This document shows, piece after piece, positions 5,917 through 6,617 of a stretch of 6,617 bases of DNA (position 1 is its first letter; each line of letters opens with the position of its first letter). Source of the stretch: Methanomicrobiales archaeon (lineage in GTDB: Archaea; Halobacteriota; Methanomicrobia; Methanomicrobiales; Methanoculleaceae); NCBI GenBank assembly GCA_012510295.1, contig JAAZID010000008.1:1-6617 (forward strand), written 5' to 3'. The position numbers and the translations under genes are program-made. Below the pieces are notes generated by a model. The model made no database searches and was not told the origin of the DNA. It saw nothing but the letters and a program-made list of their open reading frames with translations.

Positions 5917-6306
5917 TTGGCAGATAGAATCGGATACAGCCAGAAGGTGATGGATCACTTCATGAACCCGCGCAACGTCGGGGTGATCGAGAACCCGGAT
6001 GGCTACGGCAAGGTCGGCAACCCCGTATGCGGGGATCTCATGGAGATCTTCATCAGGGTCAGGGAGAACGTTATTGAGGATATCAGGTTCCGGACGTTCG
6101 GGTGTGGGTCGGCGATAGCCACGAGCAGCATGGTGACCGACCTTGCCAGGGGAAAGACGCTTGAAGAGGCGCTCCGGATCACCCGCGACGACGTGGCAAC
6201 CGAGCTCGATGGGCTGCCGCCCAAAAAGATGCATTGCTCAAACCTCGCGGCAGATGCGCTTCACGCGGCGATACGGGACTACCAGGAGAGACAGAAGAAG
6301 GAGTGA
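5917..6306 (+). CDS. iscU: IscU/NifU-type Fe-S cluster assembly scaffold protein
   Basis: This 129-residue protein matches the single-domain IscU scaffold, on which Fe-S clusters are built before transfer to target proteins in the cytoplasm. The three cluster-binding cysteines are present: Cys38 in GNPVCGD, Cys63 in FGCGSAIATSS and Cys107 in MHCSNLAADAL, together with Asp40 and His106. LPPKKMHCS (100-108) corresponds to the bacterial LPPVK(I/L)HCS segment that binds the HscA chaperone, with Lys in place of Val. Length is normal and there is no NifU-type C-terminal extension. Translation starts at TTG, supported by a perfect Shine-Dalgarno sequence. No cysteine desulfurase (iscS/nifS) gene is seen next to it, although the two are often paired, so the sulfur donor must be encoded elsewhere or be of another kind. 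It is convergent with cofD. Confidence 0.95.
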   Translation: MADRIGYSQKVMDHFMNPRNVGVIENPDGYGKVGNPVCGDLMEIFIRVRENVIEDIRFRTFGCGSAIATSSMVTDLARGKTLEEALRITRDDVATELDGLPPKKMHCSNLAADALHAAIRDYQERQKKE

Positions 6307-6416
6307 GGGCGCCGAACCGGAGTGACCAGGCGCCTCCGGAGCCGCGTCACTGCCGGCGGTTTCCCCTCATTTTCCCCGGCAACGCCGCTATTGCATCGAA
6401 TCCGGTTCACTCACGA

Positions 6417-6431
6417 GCACCGGTCCGGTGC
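6417..6431. repeat. Inverted repeat between convergent iscU and cofD
   Basis: GCACCGG and CCGGTGC flank a single T and form two perfect seven-base arms, three bases beyond the cofD stop codon. No T-run follows on the minus strand, so a termination role for cofD is only possible. The rest of the 127-bp gap has a short T-run (CATTTTCC, near 6369) that could help end iscU transcription. Confidence 0.4.
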
Positions 6432-6433
6432 AC

Positions 6434-6617
6434 TCAGTAGCCGTAGATCAACGTCACGATGCTCTTAGCCAGGTCCAGGCTCTTCCCCCGGTAGACCATG
6501 AGGGTATCCAGGCGGAGCGCTCCATCGATCTCGACCGGATCCCGGGTATCCTGGATGAAGACATCCACGAAGTCCTCGTAGAGACCGTAGGTCCCGGCCG
6601 ATGAGGGCTCCCTCCCG
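6434..6617 (-). CDS. cofD: 2-phospho-L-lactate transferase, C-terminal end (partial)
   Basis: The last 60 codons of a gene entering from the right edge end at TGA (6434-6436). The visible protein contains YEDFVDVFIQDTRDP, then GALRLDTLM and KSLDLAKSIV. This matches the C-terminus of CofD, where a 'DFvDvFviD...D' strand is followed by a 'DTLM' turn and a last helix. CofD transfers a phospholactyl-type group to the deazaflavin FO to build coenzyme F420, the hydride carrier of methanogenesis. The full protein is usually about 300 residues, so roughly four fifths of it, including the substrate-binding N-terminal part, lies outside the window. Assignment rests on the C-terminal pattern only. Confidence 0.75.
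   Translation of the reverse strand, partial: GREPSSAGTYGLYEDFVDVFIQDTRDPVEIDGALRLDTLMVYRGKSLDLAKSIVTLIYGY

Overview
The window looks like a piece of a GC-rich methanogen chromosome, most probably from the Methanomicrobiales and perhaps close to Methanoculleus. That placement is inferred from gene content, since no rRNA is present. The signs are the C-terminus of CofD (coenzyme F420 synthesis), a short 'core' methionine synthase of the archaeal type, a pyruvoyl-dependent arginine decarboxylase, an archaeal aspartyl-tRNA synthetase, archaeal TATA boxes, and a perfect archaeal Shine-Dalgarno sequence (GAGGTGAT). I see no insertion sequence, CRISPR array, tRNA, rRNA or phage gene.

Layout. Bases 66-2249 carry two genes on the plus strand: an AMP-forming acyl-CoA synthetase and, 72 bp downstream, a small KaiC/RecA-like protein whose Walker A loop has lost its catalytic residues. 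Bases 2246-5204 carry three genes on the minus strand, read from right to left: pdaD (arginine decarboxylase), aspS, and a metE-type methionine synthase. aspS and metE overlap by ATGA, so they are probably translationally coupled. metE runs tail to tail into the KaiC-like gene, and the two stop codons share one CTAG. Bases 5205-5916 are a 712-bp gap between divergent genes, with an AT-rich promoter island next to pdaD and several GC-rich inverted repeats. Bases 5917-6306 encode an IscU-type Fe-S scaffold protein on the plus strand, started by TTG. The right edge (6434-6617, minus) is the last 60 codons of cofD.

The genes are mostly housekeeping: charging of tRNA-Asp (and, from two specificity residues, probably tRNA-Asn), the last step of methionine synthesis, agmatine formation for polyamines and tRNA modification, Fe-S assembly and F420 synthesis. 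The acyl-CoA synthetase and the KaiC-like protein have no clear pathway here.

The most notable points are a one-base deletion that breaks aspS after codon 174, with the resulting stop overlapping a downstream ATG; the degenerate Walker A loop of the KaiC-like protein; the signature of a non-discriminating AspRS; and the structured 712-bp gap, which holds a possible leaderless mini-ORF in front of iscU. Nothing in the window amounts to a clearly new multi-gene system.
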